From assembly GCF_964019545.1 (NCBI RefSeq), contig NZ_OZ026451.1, forward strand, positions 987,001-1,051,000: 64,000 nt of DNA, written 5' to 3'. Position numbers and translations under genes: made by a program. This DNA comes from Rickettsiella endosymbiont of Xylota segnis. GTDB lineage: Bacteria > Pseudomonadota > Gammaproteobacteria > Diplorickettsiales > Diplorickettsiaceae. Position 1 is the stretch's first letter; each line of letters opens with the position of its first letter. This document shows, piece after piece, positions 1 through 9,635 of the stretch. The notes below the pieces were generated by a model. It worked only from the letters and a program-made list of their open reading frames with translations. It was not told where the DNA came from and did no database searches.

Positions 1-1
1 C

Positions 2-97
2 GGCAGCTTACTCTGGTTTGCTAGCTTACTGTTTATACTTGCCAGTCTCGCCAACCTCGTGCGCTGGTTTAGCTTGAAATACTTTTTTAACGTTTAG
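2..97 (+). CDS. C-terminal end of a membrane protein (partial)
   Basis: An open frame runs in from the left edge and stops with TAG at 95-97, giving 31 residues. They are strongly hydrophobic (L-L-W-F-A-S-L-L-F-I-L-A) and then end in a basic, aromatic tail, which looks like the last transmembrane helix of an inner-membrane protein. The family cannot be recognised from so short a piece. The frame could also be chance, since 31 codons is little evidence. Confidence 0.4.
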   Translation, partial: GSLLWFASLLFILASLANLVRWFSLKYFFNV

Positions 98-213
98 GGG
101 CCATTCACATCAATTTACCTACCTAATTACTAAGCTTTCTTACCTAAGCGAAGTATAGTTTAGACTTTAAACAATACGATGCAATGTCCTTACATTCCGA
201 AGACGAGGTTTTT

Positions 214-1155
214 ATGCCGATAGTCACTGATCAAGGAATAAGTACCACAAAGCTTTGTGAGAACAGCAAAAAATACTTAAGTCGTGTATTAGCAGATAGA
301 ATTTTAGTTGGCGCAAGCATAAAGGACCCTAACTTTCTAAGTTGGGAAGAACTTTTAGGCAGAGCAAAAGAGAAATTAGGAGTACATTTAATTACGCGCT
401 TAGTTTGGCAACTACGAAAAAACGCCGAATATGCTGGTCCCGATAATAAAGAAAGCTTTAAACAACATATTGTAAATAAATTAATTACACTCGAGTGTCA
501 ACATCTCGAACAAATTCTAGAATACAAAAAACAGCACGCAGTATTACGCCACAAAAAACGTGCTTTGTTTTCCTTACTCTTAGGGATCGTTCTACCCATT
601 ATATCCTTTCTCGCTCTACCTGTTATTGGGGTAACGGGTATTTTGCTCGGCGTACTAAGCGCACTAATAGAAACTGGATTGTTAGCCTATACAGTGTCAG
701 CTTTTGTCGGCAAAAAACTCATTGATCCGGAGTGGATTGCAGAATGCTCGCATAAAAAAAATCAATTTCTGCAAAAAATGGATAAAGAGAAAACTCAAGC
801 TAAATATACAAAGATAATAAAGACGATCAATAAAAGAACTACTTCTGAAAAATATAAGCGGCTCTCAGAATTTTTGGGTAAAGAGCGTTTATCAACAATC
901 ATAGAAGTAGCTGATGATGAAAATAAAATAAAAAGTCAACAAATTCCTACGGTTAAAACAGTAGCAGAGCATGAAATGCAAATGAGTAATTTAAAAATAC
1001 TCTCAACAGCAGATGCAACTACACAAACACCATCCGATGATAAAAGTATTAGTAAAGCTTCTATAATCTATAATGTTTCTTTTTTTATATCCCCAAAAGC
1101 ATCATTTGATCCTGAACAACAACATGTTATCCACCCGCTATGCATAAAAAGCTAA
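214..1155 (+). CDS. hypothetical protein with a central two-helix membrane hairpin
   Basis: I do not recognise the family. The protein is about 313 residues. A hydrophilic N-terminal part is followed by two adjacent hydrophobic helices (roughly residues 115-160) and a long charged C-terminal half rich in Lys, Glu and Ser. I chose the ATG at 214 because GAGG lies six bases upstream; an in-frame ATG at 184 has no clear ribosome binding site. A hydrophobic hairpin flanked by long hydrophilic arms is common among secreted effectors of Legionellales. A role as a Dot/Icm substrate is possible but unproven. It stands alone and converges on hemA. Confidence 0.75.
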   Translation: MPIVTDQGISTTKLCENSKKYLSRVLADRILVGASIKDPNFLSWEELLGRAKEKLGVHLITRLVWQLRKNAEYAGPDNKESFKQHIVNKLITLECQHLEQILEYKKQHAVLRHKKRALFSLLLGIVLPIISFLALPVIGVTGILLGVLSALIETGLLAYTVSAFVGKKLIDPEWIAECSHKKNQFLQKMDKEKTQAKYTKIIKTINKRTTSEKYKRLSEFLGKERLSTIIEVADDENKIKSQQIPTVKTVAEHEMQMSNLKILSTADATTQTPSDDKSISKASIIYNVSFFISPKASFDPEQQHVIHPLCIKS

Positions 1156-1176
1156 ATCTTTTATTTTAAAAAATAT

Positions 1177-2415
1177 TTAATTAAAGCTGTTTAACAGCAC
1201 CGTCAATAGCTCTTGTTGATTCAGTTGTGCGGCTTTACTGATGGCAACGCTCGGTTGATGTATCAGTTTATTGGTTAAACGGTACGCTAACTGTTGGATA
1301 ACCTCTTCTTGTGCATGACCTTTTTTTAACAAAGCTAAGGCTTTTTTGACTTCTACATCCCTAAATTGTTCCGCTTGTTGACGATAGGAACAAATAACTG
1401 GCGCAGCGGCTGTAATTTGCAACTGCTGCAGATAATGTTGAACTTTCTCTTCTATCAGGCTTTCAGCTTTTACAGCTGCAGCTTTTCGACCTTGTTGATT
1501 TGTCTGGATTAATCGATGCAGATCCTCAAGTGTGTAAAGATATACATCTTCCAATTCATTAACACTGGATTCAATATCCCTAGGCATGCCCAAATCGGCG
1601 ATAAACAAGGGTCGACGTTTACGTTCTTTAAAAGCCTGTTCCAACATCCACTTTTTAACCAGTGGCACATCACAACTTGTGGCTGCGATAATAATATCTG
1701 CCTTAGCTAAAAAATAAGGAATAGCGTTTAAACAAATTGCCTGACCGTCGATCACTTTTCCTAGTTTTTCTGCTAACTGCGGAGTACGATTAGCAATCCA
1801 AAAATGACGCACGCCTTGAGAAAACAAATGCTTAGCAACTAAAGAAATCGTCTCACCCGCTCCCACCAACAAAACCTGAGTATCCGCTAAATGAGCAAAG
1901 ATTTGTTTTGCGCAAGTCACTACCGCGAATGCCAGAGAGACCGGATGCGCAGTAATATCCGTCGCACTACGTACTTGTTTGCTCACAGAAAAAACATATT
2001 GAAACAAGCGATTAAAATGTGCACCCGCAATCCCTAAGGAATGGGCAAAAGAATAAGCATTTTTTATTTGGCCAAAGATTTGTGGCTCACCTAAGATTTT
2101 AGAGTTTAAGCCGCTCGCTAAACGCAATAAATGACGTAAAGCATGTTCTTGTTGATACACATACCAATGTGACCTAAGACTATCTTGAGGAAGTTTTTTA
2201 TGTCGATATAACCAGTTCATGGTAGTTTGTGCATCACCATTGATACAGTAAAACTCAGTCCGATGACAGGTCGATAAAATCACCGCTTCTTCAGTTTGTG
2301 TGTCCTGCAACATAGCGCGCAAAGAACTTGCCAAATAATCCTTACCAAAACTAAGTTTTTCCCGGATGGCGAGATCGGCTGTTGCATGATTAATTCCACA
2401 GGCAAGCAAATTCAT
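1177..2415 (-). CDS. hemA: glutamyl-tRNA reductase
   Basis: HemA reduces the glutamate carried on tRNA-Glu to glutamate-1-semialdehyde with NADPH, the first committed step of C5-pathway haem synthesis in the cytoplasm. The 412-residue length is normal. The catalytic cysteine (Cys50) lies in the motif S-T-C-H-R-T-E-F-Y. An NADP-binding segment V-G-A-G-E-T follows near residue 185, and the C-terminal helical dimerisation domain is present. The start ATG is seven bases after the prmA stop, so hemA is probably cotranscribed with prmA. In many bacteria hemA is followed by prfA, which is not the case here. Confidence 0.96.
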   Translation of the reverse strand: MNLLACGINHATADLAIREKLSFGKDYLASSLRAMLQDTQTEEAVILSTCHRTEFYCINGDAQTTMNWLYRHKKLPQDSLRSHWYVYQQEHALRHLLRLASGLNSKILGEPQIFGQIKNAYSFAHSLGIAGAHFNRLFQYVFSVSKQVRSATDITAHPVSLAFAVVTCAKQIFAHLADTQVLLVGAGETISLVAKHLFSQGVRHFWIANRTPQLAEKLGKVIDGQAICLNAIPYFLAKADIIIAATSCDVPLVKKWMLEQAFKERKRRPLFIADLGMPRDIESSVNELEDVYLYTLEDLHRLIQTNQQGRKAAAVKAESLIEEKVQHYLQQLQITAAAPVICSYRQQAEQFRDVEVKKALALLKKGHAQEEVIQQLAYRLTNKLIHQPSVAISKAAQLNQQELLTVLLNSFN

Positions 2416-2421
2416 AAAATT

Positions 2422-3309
2422 TTAGATTGCACTCCCTACCAAACTCGCCCATTCTCGTTGATAACGAATATCGATTATTTTAAATCCTGCTGCGCTATAA
2501 ATTTGTCGCACAGCATCGATTTGTTCATTTAAAATCCCTGCTAATACACAATAGCCATCGGTTTTAATTAAGGATCTAAAATAAGTCGCTAAATCAATTA
2601 AGGGCTGAGCCAAGATATTAGCCAACAAAATATCGACTGGTTCTTGCAACTCTAAGTCCGTTGGCAAAACAATCGTTAATTTTTCTGTAGGTATATCATT
2701 TTGTTCGGCATTCATTCGGGTTGCAGCGAGTGCTTGCGGATCGTGATCGATAGCAATCACGTGTTTTGCACCACACTTCTCCGCTGCTATGCCCAAAATA
2801 CCCGAACCACAACCATAATCAATCACGGTTTTTTCTTGGAGGAGGTGGGCATCTAACCATTCTAAACATAAAGCAGTACTGGGATGCGTACCCGTACCGA
2901 ACGCTAAACCAGGATCTAAACGTATATTCACCGCAGTTTTTACCGGCGGTTCATAAACACTAGGATAAACCCATAGTTTTTTCCCAAAACGCATCGGTTT
3001 AAAATCTTGCAACCACACGCGTTCCCAAGCTTGGTCTTCGACTATTTCGCTTTGATTCGCCAAAATAATTTTTTCATCAAATGTTCGGCTTAACGCATCC
3101 ATCACTGTTGACAGTACAGTAGACTCTGCAAATATCGCGCTTATTTTAACCTGTTCCCAGAGAGGTGTGCTATCCGGCAAAGGCTCATAGAGACTTTGTT
3201 CATCCAATCCCTGCCAAGTCACTGATAAAGCTTCAGCGTCTTCTAAAAAATTACTCAGCACCTCTGTATGCTCACGCAGTGTATTTAAGTGCAATTGCAA
3301 GTAACGCAT
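2422..3309 (-). CDS. prmA: ribosomal protein L11 methyltransferase
   Basis: PrmA trimethylates lysines and the N-terminus of ribosomal protein L11 using S-adenosylmethionine. The length of 295 residues is typical. The SAM-binding glycine motif D-Y-G-C-G-S-G-I-L-G-I-A is near residue 165, and the family motif N-I-L-A-Q-P-L lies near residue 230. It follows accC by four bases and precedes hemA by seven, so accB-accC-prmA-hemA look like one leftward transcription unit. An accC-prmA neighbourhood is also seen in other gammaproteobacteria. Confidence 0.96.
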   Translation of the reverse strand: MRYLQLHLNTLREHTEVLSNFLEDAEALSVTWQGLDEQSLYEPLPDSTPLWEQVKISAIFAESTVLSTVMDALSRTFDEKIILANQSEIVEDQAWERVWLQDFKPMRFGKKLWVYPSVYEPPVKTAVNIRLDPGLAFGTGTHPSTALCLEWLDAHLLQEKTVIDYGCGSGILGIAAEKCGAKHVIAIDHDPQALAATRMNAEQNDIPTEKLTIVLPTDLELQEPVDILLANILAQPLIDLATYFRSLIKTDGYCVLAGILNEQIDAVRQIYSAAGFKIIDIRYQREWASLVGSAI

Positions 3310-3313
3310 AGAA

Positions 3314-4654
3314 TTACAACGCTAAACGTTGTTCAAGATAATGGATATTGGTCCCACCTTTAATAAAATTGGCATCACGCACTAAAGCTTGATGCATAGC
3401 AATATTTGTCTGTATGCCTTCGATAACAATTTCATCTAAGGCATTGCGTAATCTGGCTAATGCAATTTCACGTGTTTCGCCATAAGCAATTAATTTACCT
3501 ATCAATGAATCATAATAAGGCGGGACACAATATCCAGTATAAATAGGTGTATCCATACGGATCCCTGGACCGCCTGGAGCATGGTATAAGCTAATCGTTC
3601 CAGGAGATGGCATAAATGTTTTTGGATCTTCGGCATTGATACGGCATTCGATCGCATGACCACGGATTGCTATTTGTTTTTGTTTATAATTTAATTTTTC
3701 ACCCGAAGCGATATGCAATTGTTCGACCACTAAATCAACACCGGTAACCATTTCAGTAATTGGATGTTCGACTTGGATACGTGTATTCATTTCGATAAAA
3801 TAGAAATTATCATTTTCATACAGAAATTCAAACGTCCCTGCACCCCGATACTTCATATCGCGACAAGCTTTTACGCAGAGCTCACCCATATGTTGGCGTT
3901 GTTTCTCGGTAATTCCAACGGCAGGTGCTTCTTCAATGACTTTTTGATGGCGGCGCTGCATAGAACAGTCACGTTCACCTAAATGAATAGCATGACCTTG
4001 ACCATCGCCTAATACCTGAATCTCGATATGTCTAGGGTTGGTTAAAAATTTTTCCAGATAGACACTCGCGTTTTTAAAATTAGCTTGTGCTTCGGATCGC
4101 GTTATTGCAATCGCATTTAAAAGTGCTGCTTCACTATGCACCACACGTATTCCGCGCCCACCACCACCACCCGCTGCTTTTATCAAAACCGGATAACCAA
4201 TTTTTTGCGCAATTTTTAGATTTTTTTTATCATCATTGTCTAATTCACCTTCAGAACCAGGCACGCAAGGAATTTTAGCTTTACGCATCGCAGTGATCGC
4301 CGATACTTTATCGCCCATCATGCGTATTGTCTCAGGTTCAGGTCCAATAAAAACAAAACCACTTTGTTGTACACGCTCAGCGAAATCCGCATTTTCAGAG
4401 AGAAAACCATAGCCTGGATGGATACCCATTGCATCAGTAATTTCAGCTGCACTAATAATAGCGGGAATATTTAAATAGCTGGCGCTAGCAGGCGGAGGAC
4501 CGATACAAACGGTTTCATCGGCTAATTTCACATGCTTTAAATTATCATCGGCCGTTGAATGTAGCGCGACGGTTTGTATGCCTAATTCTTTACAGGCACG
4601 TAAAATACGTAAAGCAATTTCGCCACGATTTGCAATAACGACTTTATTTAGCAT
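3314..4654 (-). CDS. accC: biotin carboxylase subunit of acetyl-CoA carboxylase
   Basis: AccC carboxylates the biotin on AccB using ATP and bicarbonate. It supplies carboxyl groups for malonyl-CoA in fatty acid synthesis, and the polyketide cluster at 53-61 kb would draw on the same malonyl-CoA. At 446 residues it has family length. Visible landmarks are the N-terminal N-R-G-E-I-A-L-R-I, the [10 protein letters not shown] motif, the glycine-rich ATP loop G-G-G-G-G-R-G, and [11 protein letters not shown]. It lies downstream of accB as in most gammaproteobacteria. Confidence 0.98.
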   Translation of the reverse strand: MLNKVVIANRGEIALRILRACKELGIQTVALHSTADDNLKHVKLADETVCIGPPPASASYLNIPAIISAAEITDAMGIHPGYGFLSENADFAERVQQSGFVFIGPEPETIRMMGDKVSAITAMRKAKIPCVPGSEGELDNDDKKNLKIAQKIGYPVLIKAAGGGGGRGIRVVHSEAALLNAIAITRSEAQANFKNASVYLEKFLTNPRHIEIQVLGDGQGHAIHLGERDCSMQRRHQKVIEEAPAVGITEKQRQHMGELCVKACRDMKYRGAGTFEFLYENDNFYFIEMNTRIQVEHPITEMVTGVDLVVEQLHIASGEKLNYKQKQIAIRGHAIECRINAEDPKTFMPSPGTISLYHAPGGPGIRMDTPIYTGYCVPPYYDSLIGKLIAYGETREIALARLRNALDEIVIEGIQTNIAMHQALVRDANFIKGGTNIHYLEQRLAL

Positions 4655-4723
4655 TATTTTTACCTACTCAGTTTTTAGCATACCCGCCGTTTCAACAACA
4701 AAATAAAGCAAATTAGTCAGTTT

Positions 4724-5155
4724 CTATTCAATAATAAATAAAGGATCATTATATTGAACCGGCGTACCATTATCTACCAATCTCGCCTTAATTACGCCTG
4801 ATCTGTCTGCTTCGATGTGGTTCATCATTTTCATGGCTTCAATTATGCACAAAATTTCACCTTTTTTTACCTTTTGACCTAAACTTACATATGGGGGTGC
4901 ATCGGGATTAGGTGCCAAATAAACGGTGCCTACCATTGGCGAGCGCACTCTATGACCGCTTACTTCAGGTTCTAAAGAGTCTGATGCAGGTGGCATAATC
5001 CCACTCGAAGGACTAGGCTGTAAGGATGTTATCTGAGCAGGTGAAGATGATTGTCGCTTTATGCGTATCGATTGATCTCCTTCAGAAAATTCAATTTCAG
5101 TCAAACCATGCTCATTTAGGAGTTTAATAAGCTGATTAATTTTTTCCGAATCCAT
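4724..5155 (-). CDS. accB: biotin carboxyl carrier protein of acetyl-CoA carboxylase
   Basis: AccB carries the biotin that shuttles carboxylate between AccC and the carboxyltransferase. The 143-residue product has a short N-terminal helix, a Pro/Ser-rich linker (about residues 40-65) and a C-terminal biotinyl domain with the biotinylation site E-A-M-K-M-M-N. I placed the start at the ATG at 5155, giving M-D-S-E-K-I, because GAGG lies about nine bases upstream. A longer frame from a TTG at 5176 is less likely. accC follows 69 bases downstream. Confidence 0.96.
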   Translation of the reverse strand: MDSEKINQLIKLLNEHGLTEIEFSEGDQSIRIKRQSSSPAQITSLQPSPSSGIMPPASDSLEPEVSGHRVRSPMVGTVYLAPNPDAPPYVSLGQKVKKGEILCIIEAMKMMNHIEADRSGVIKARLVDNGTPVQYNDPLFIIE

Positions 5156-5341
5156 AAAAAACGGCCTCTTTTTCAAACAACAATATGCGGCTTATTGGAG
5201 CATATCCAAGCTGACTTTGCTAGTCTTTCTATACTCTTTGCGTTTGAATTTTTTGTCTGTGAGTATACACATAAGTTTGTTAAGCTTAATCTTCTGCATT
5301 TTATTGGCTTTTTTAATAATCGCTAGCATAGAGATGGCATT

Positions 5342-7501
5342 ATGCAAAACTTAGGTTTAAAAAATCCGAATGATGCTCACCGGTTGAGCTTGGCTGAAAT
5401 TAGCTGTACTCAACTGCTGGGTGTTGGCCCAAAAATCAGCAGTTATCTAAGCAAATGTGGCATACTTAACTTGCAAGACCTACTGCTACATTTACCTTTG
5501 CGTTATGAAAATAGAACACAACTCACTCCCATCAAAGATGTCCGTTGCGATAGCAATGTACTGATTACGGGTGTAATTCATCGTGATCCGCACGCGATTA
5601 AAAGTAGAAAGGGATATTCTTGTAAACTCAGCGACGAAACTGGCAGTATCAACCTACGATTTTTTCATTTAAAGCTTAAACAATTTCAACAATTTAAAAA
5701 AGGACTACGTTTACTTTGCTTTGGTGAAGTACGTACCAAAAAAAATAGTTTTTTTGAATTAGAAATGATACATCCCGATTATGAATTTATACGTAATCAG
5801 AATCAGCTTCTATTGCCGACCTATCTAACGGGTGTTTATCCGAGCACGCCCGGTATGTCGCAACGCTTATGGCATAAACTTATTGTTCAAGTATTTCATT
5901 TATTATTCAAAAATTTTGAAACTAAGTTAATTCACAAACAACAACATTATTTCCCTGAATATTTACCCGAAGATTTATTAAAACGAATAAAATTCCCTTC
6001 TTTATTAGAAGCCTTATATTATATCCATCGCCCACCTGCCGACGCACCCTTAGAAGAATTAGCCACTGGAAAACATATTACACAGCAACGCTTAGCATTA
6101 GAGGAGTTACTTGCCCATTCGCTCAGCGTGCAACAAATGAAAAAAAAACGTGCTACTGAAACAGCGCCACATTTAAAAACAGATGCTGCTTTAATTAAAC
6201 GTTTTCTGACTGCCTTACCCTTTCAATTAACGCAGGCACAAAAACGCGTTATCAAAGAAATTAATCGAGATATGCAAGCGACCATCCCTATGCAACGTTT
6301 ATTGCAAGGCGATGTCGGTTCAGGTAAAACGGTAGTCGCCGCTTTTGCTGCATTACTTGCTATTGCTAATCATTACCAAGTCGCCTTAATGGCTCCAACT
6401 GAGTTATTAAGTGAACAACATTATCAACATTTTCATCGCTGGTTAACCCCTTTAGGCTTTCATGTTGTTTGTTTAAATGCAGGCTTACAAGGAAAAGCTA
6501 AAAAACAAACACTGGCTGAAATAAAAACCGGTAAAGCGCATATTGCTATCGGCACTCACGCTCTTTTTCAAGAAGGGGTGCATTTTGCAAACTTAGGTTT
6601 CATCATTGTTGATGAACAACATCGGTTTGGTGTGCAACAACGTTTAGCCTTATGGAAAAAAGGTCAACAAGAAAATTTACAAGCTCATCAACTATTCATG
6701 ACTGCCACACCGATTCCCCGAACCTTGGCCATGACGAGCTTTACCGACTTAGATATTTCTTTTCTAGATGAATTACCACCCGGTCGCCTACCGGTACAAA
6801 CCATTGTTCTTTCGGATCATCGCCGTTCGGACGTAATAGAAAGGGTACGCGCCACGTGTACACAACAAAAACAGGTTTATTGGGTATGTCCGCTCATTGA
6901 AGAATCGGATTTACAGCATTATCAAGCCGCTGAAACAACTTTTAAAATCTTAAAAGCCGATTTAACGGGCCTACGCTTAGGATTGATACACGGAAGACTG
7001 CCAAGCGCTGAAAAAGAACGTATTATGCGTGATTTTAAAAATGGTGAAATTGATTTATTAGTAGCAACTTCGGTTATCGAAGTCGGTGTCGATGTCAGTA
7101 GTGCTAATTTAATTGTGATAGAAAATGCTGAACGCTTAGGTTTAGCACAACTTCACCAATTACGTGGCCGTGTAGGCCGTAGTGATAGCAAAAGTTTTTG
7201 TATTTTGCTCTACCAAACTTTATCACCTTTAGCCAAAGAACGCTTAAGTATTATGCGCAGCAGTAACGATGGTTTTATGATTGCGCAACGCGATTTAGAA
7301 TTACGCGGTCCTGGTGAAATATGGGGGCTGCGTCAAACTGGCTGGCAACAATTACGCATCGCCGATCTTAAACGCGATCATGATTTAATTCCGCATGTCC
7401 TTAATCTTAGCACAACGCTGCACAGCGAATATCCTTTTTTGATCGAGCCTATCATTCAACGTTGGGCACAAAACAATGATGGCAGCTATAGCAAGGTTTA
7501 G
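5342..7501 (+). CDS. recG: ATP-dependent DNA helicase RecG
   Basis: RecG remodels stalled replication forks and Holliday junctions by branch migration. The protein is 719 residues, slightly longer than the E. coli enzyme (693). It shows the N-terminal wedge and OB region, Walker A G-D-V-G-S-G-K-T near residue 325, the DEQH box (D-E-Q-H-R-F-G) near residue 425, and motif VI Q-L-R-G-R-V-G-R-S. It is divergent from accB across a 186-bp gap that must hold both promoters, and it converges on the membrane protein gene at 7512. Confidence 0.98.
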   Translation: MQNLGLKNPNDAHRLSLAEISCTQLLGVGPKISSYLSKCGILNLQDLLLHLPLRYENRTQLTPIKDVRCDSNVLITGVIHRDPHAIKSRKGYSCKLSDETGSINLRFFHLKLKQFQQFKKGLRLLCFGEVRTKKNSFFELEMIHPDYEFIRNQNQLLLPTYLTGVYPSTPGMSQRLWHKLIVQVFHLLFKNFETKLIHKQQHYFPEYLPEDLLKRIKFPSLLEALYYIHRPPADAPLEELATGKHITQQRLALEELLAHSLSVQQMKKKRATETAPHLKTDAALIKRFLTALPFQLTQAQKRVIKEINRDMQATIPMQRLLQGDVGSGKTVVAAFAALLAIANHYQVALMAPTELLSEQHYQHFHRWLTPLGFHVVCLNAGLQGKAKKQTLAEIKTGKAHIAIGTHALFQEGVHFANLGFIIVDEQHRFGVQQRLALWKKGQQENLQAHQLFMTATPIPRTLAMTSFTDLDISFLDELPPGRLPVQTIVLSDHRRSDVIERVRATCTQQKQVYWVCPLIEESDLQHYQAAETTFKILKADLTGLRLGLIHGRLPSAEKERIMRDFKNGEIDLLVATSVIEVGVDVSSANLIVIENAERLGLAQLHQLRGRVGRSDSKSFCILLYQTLSPLAKERLSIMRSSNDGFMIAQRDLELRGPGEIWGLRQTGWQQLRIADLKRDHDLIPHVLNLSTTLHSEYPFLIEPIIQRWAQNNDGSYSKV

Positions 7502-7511
7502 ACTGATTTCC

Positions 7512-8354
7512 TTAAGTTCTTATGAAATTACAAAAAACCCGGCTATCAAGATTAGTCGCTCTGTTATTAGTTGCATTATAAGACGGTGGTGGAAAAAAAT
7601 GTGGCGAATGCTCTAAAGAAGTCCGTACAGGAGTATTTATCGGAGATATTTTGACAGGCATTGAGAAATTCTTACCATTCTGCATAGCTTGTTGATAAGT
7701 AGGCAGCTCTGAATACCATGCAGGCGCGTTAGGCCGCGTATTATCCATTACCTCGCGATAAGAGGGTGGCGGTGCTAAACAAAAACGATGTAATGCATTT
7801 TCTAACTCCAGCAACTGCCCCCTATTATTCTGCCGAAAACAAAATGAGAAGATTCCAAACCCAAATTTCACAACACCTACCAATGAATTGATAATTCCAT
7901 AGGCGGCAACAGCCACAATCGGAACAATAAGTAATGATATCCAGCTTACATAAAGGGGGAAAAGGCCGATTAGCAATGGCATTAGTATAAATCCCGCTAT
8001 AGCCGCCGCAACTACGGCTAAACCGAAAAAGATTTGTTTAATCGCTTGTTTTAGATCGGACTTTATTTCACTATTTTTATCATTTTTTTCAGCATATTGC
8101 AGATAAACTTTCAATTTTGTGGCCGTTTCAGAAGTTGCATTACCACGTTGCATCTCGCTTAAAACAGCACAGACTAATCCAGTATCAGAACTTTTGGGTA
8201 AGATAGATATTTCTCTACATGCACCAAAATGGCTGAAGACATTACCATCCAGCACTAAGATTTCCGAGTAATGCTCACAGAAAGGAATAATATGCAAACC
8301 TCGCAAACCATTTAAAGTCAACGCATCGATTTTTTTTATCCGATATTTTTTCAT
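7512..8354 (-). CDS. membrane protein with two PPxY motifs, candidate secreted effector
   Basis: I do not recognise a domain family in this 280-residue protein. A soluble N-terminal region (1-105) is followed by two hydrophobic helices (about 107-153) and a proline- and tyrosine-rich C-terminal tail. The tail holds P-P-P-S-Y twice (195-199 and 255-259) and L-P-T-Y at 217-220. PPxY is the classical ligand of eukaryotic WW domains, such as those in Nedd4-type ubiquitin ligases. Together with the Dot/Icm genes at 20.8-21.4 kb this suggests a protein delivered into host cells. That role is inference. The next leftward gene has a similar layout. Confidence 0.8.
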   Translation of the reverse strand: MKKYRIKKIDALTLNGLRGLHIIPFCEHYSEILVLDGNVFSHFGACREISILPKSSDTGLVCAVLSEMQRGNATSETATKLKVYLQYAEKNDKNSEIKSDLKQAIKQIFFGLAVVAAAIAGFILMPLLIGLFPLYVSWISLLIVPIVAVAAYGIINSLVGVVKFGFGIFSFCFRQNNRGQLLELENALHRFCLAPPPSYREVMDNTRPNAPAWYSELPTYQQAMQNGKNFSMPVKISPINTPVRTSLEHSPHFFPPPSYNATNNRATNLDSRVFCNFIRT

Positions 8355-8394
8355 GTTTTTCTCCTTGAAAAATCACTGTTTTGCCAAACTCCTG

Positions 8395-9168
8395 TTAAAT
8401 AGAATAACATCTTTCCGATCTGAATTGAGAATGATCACCATGAACATTAACATTATCATTATCATAGCCTTCGTTACTCACAGGAACATAAAAAAAACTG
8501 GGACCATTTGCAGGAGCTACCGATATTGTAGACCCATTGTCTCTCATCGCATCTTCTAATAATACATCCTCATAAGTAGGAAGTAGGGAAAACAAAGATG
8601 AGGATTCTGGATAATACGCGCCTGCTTGTGGCATAGAAGAAAAAAATAATTTAAGAAAATTTATTTTCTCCAGGAGTTTACTTTCTAATTCATGTAAAGC
8701 TCGCTCTTTTTTACTAAATGACCATATTGAAAACAACCAAAAACTTAAACTGTAAAAATCTGCAATTAAACTACTATAAATTAATGTTTTACTTGCCGGA
8801 AAAAATAATAAACAAGCATGTAAAATTATAGAAACTCCGGTCATCATGCCGGGTGTTATCGCATAATAAGTCCGATTATTTTGTATTTGTTTAAGTAAAA
8901 GCCAATATTCTTTGAACATTGTTCCTAACTGCATCAATTCATCTGGTTGGATATAATCTTTTTCTAATTCTTGAAATAATTGCTCAATAAGCTGCTGCGA
9001 AGTGGATGATCCCGAAAAATAAACCAAGAAGTGATAAGGCCGAAATGGCTGAACGGTCACCTCAACATAGGCTTCTAGCTCAGTAGAGTGAATTATAAAT
9101 TCTGGTAGACCCCTTAAAAAAGAGGCAAATTCTAATTTAATACGATAATTATTTTCATTGTTTAGCAT
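8395..9168 (-). CDS. membrane protein with LPTY tail, possible effector related to its neighbour
   Basis: No family is recognised. The 257-residue product has the same plan as the gene immediately downstream: a soluble N-terminal half, two hydrophobic helices (about 106-124 and 128-150), and a C-terminal tail with L-L-P-T-Y-E-D-V at 195-202. The neighbour has L-P-T-Y-Q-Q-A. The shared plan suggests a diverged tandem pair. It begins M-L-N-N, as does the small gene upstream at 9223-9471, which may point to copying of the 5' region. It lies 40 bases upstream of the 7512-8354 gene. Confidence 0.75.
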   Translation of the reverse strand: MLNNENNYRIKLEFASFLRGLPEFIIHSTELEAYVEVTVQPFRPYHFLVYFSGSSTSQQLIEQLFQELEKDYIQPDELMQLGTMFKEYWLLLKQIQNNRTYYAITPGMMTGVSIILHACLLFFPASKTLIYSSLIADFYSLSFWLFSIWSFSKKERALHELESKLLEKINFLKLFFSSMPQAGAYYPESSSLFSLLPTYEDVLLEDAMRDNGSTISVAPANGPSFFYVPVSNEGYDNDNVNVHGDHSQFRSERCYSI

Positions 9169-9222
9169 TTTTTTTCCTAACTAGCAGTTATCTAAAAAAA
9201 TAATTTTATTATTTGCTTGCTA

Positions 9223-9471
9223 TTAGAATGTGTATCGTCGGTGCGTTGTACTATAAATAGCTTCAATGCTATTGCTTTCCAATGAGGAAGATGAAGACGA
9301 TGGAATATAAAATTTTACGGTACTTCCAATATTTTTATAAGAAGAAGTAGGTGTATTACAAGGTGTGAGTGGCTCAATAGCGAGGGTTTCGTACTTGCCG
9401 TGTAAATCTGGATAGGTAGCGGCTTTAGTTTTGATGTGAGGTATTGCGGAATTGATTTTATTGTTTAGCAT
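9223..9471 (-). CDS. small hypothetical protein, possibly a truncated member of the adjacent family
   Basis: This 82-residue frame starts M-L-N-N like its downstream neighbour and is rich in Ser, Thr and Tyr, with a run of five or more serines near residue 60. It has no membrane helix. It may be a remnant that kept the start of the longer genes and lost the rest, or a genuine small protein. Coding status is uncertain. The sequence between it and the lpd terminator is very AT-rich and shows no other gene. Confidence 0.45.
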   Translation of the reverse strand: MLNNKINSAIPHIKTKAATYPDLHGKYETLAIEPLTPCNTPTSSYKNIGSTVKFYIPSSSSSSLESNSIEAIYSTTHRRYTF

Positions 9472-9597
9472 TTTCGTCCCTGTAAATTTTTACATCGTCT
9501 TATTTTATACTTAAATAAGAACTAATACACTTTTTTTATATAAATTTTATTTAAAAAATTTATATATTTATTGACTTGATGTTAAATAAGTTAAGCC

Positions 9598-9626
9598 GAC
9601 GGCGAATAGCTTAACTACTCACCGCC
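9598..9626 (-). terminator. hairpin after lpdA, likely transcription terminator
   Basis: Read on the minus strand, a 12-base-pair stem with a few G-U pairs encloses the loop TTAAG just downstream of the lpdA stop codon. Only a weak U tract follows, so termination may be partial. The position at the end of the aceE-aceF-lpdA unit supports the call. Confidence 0.5.
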
Positions 9627-9635
9627 AGTTTTAGA

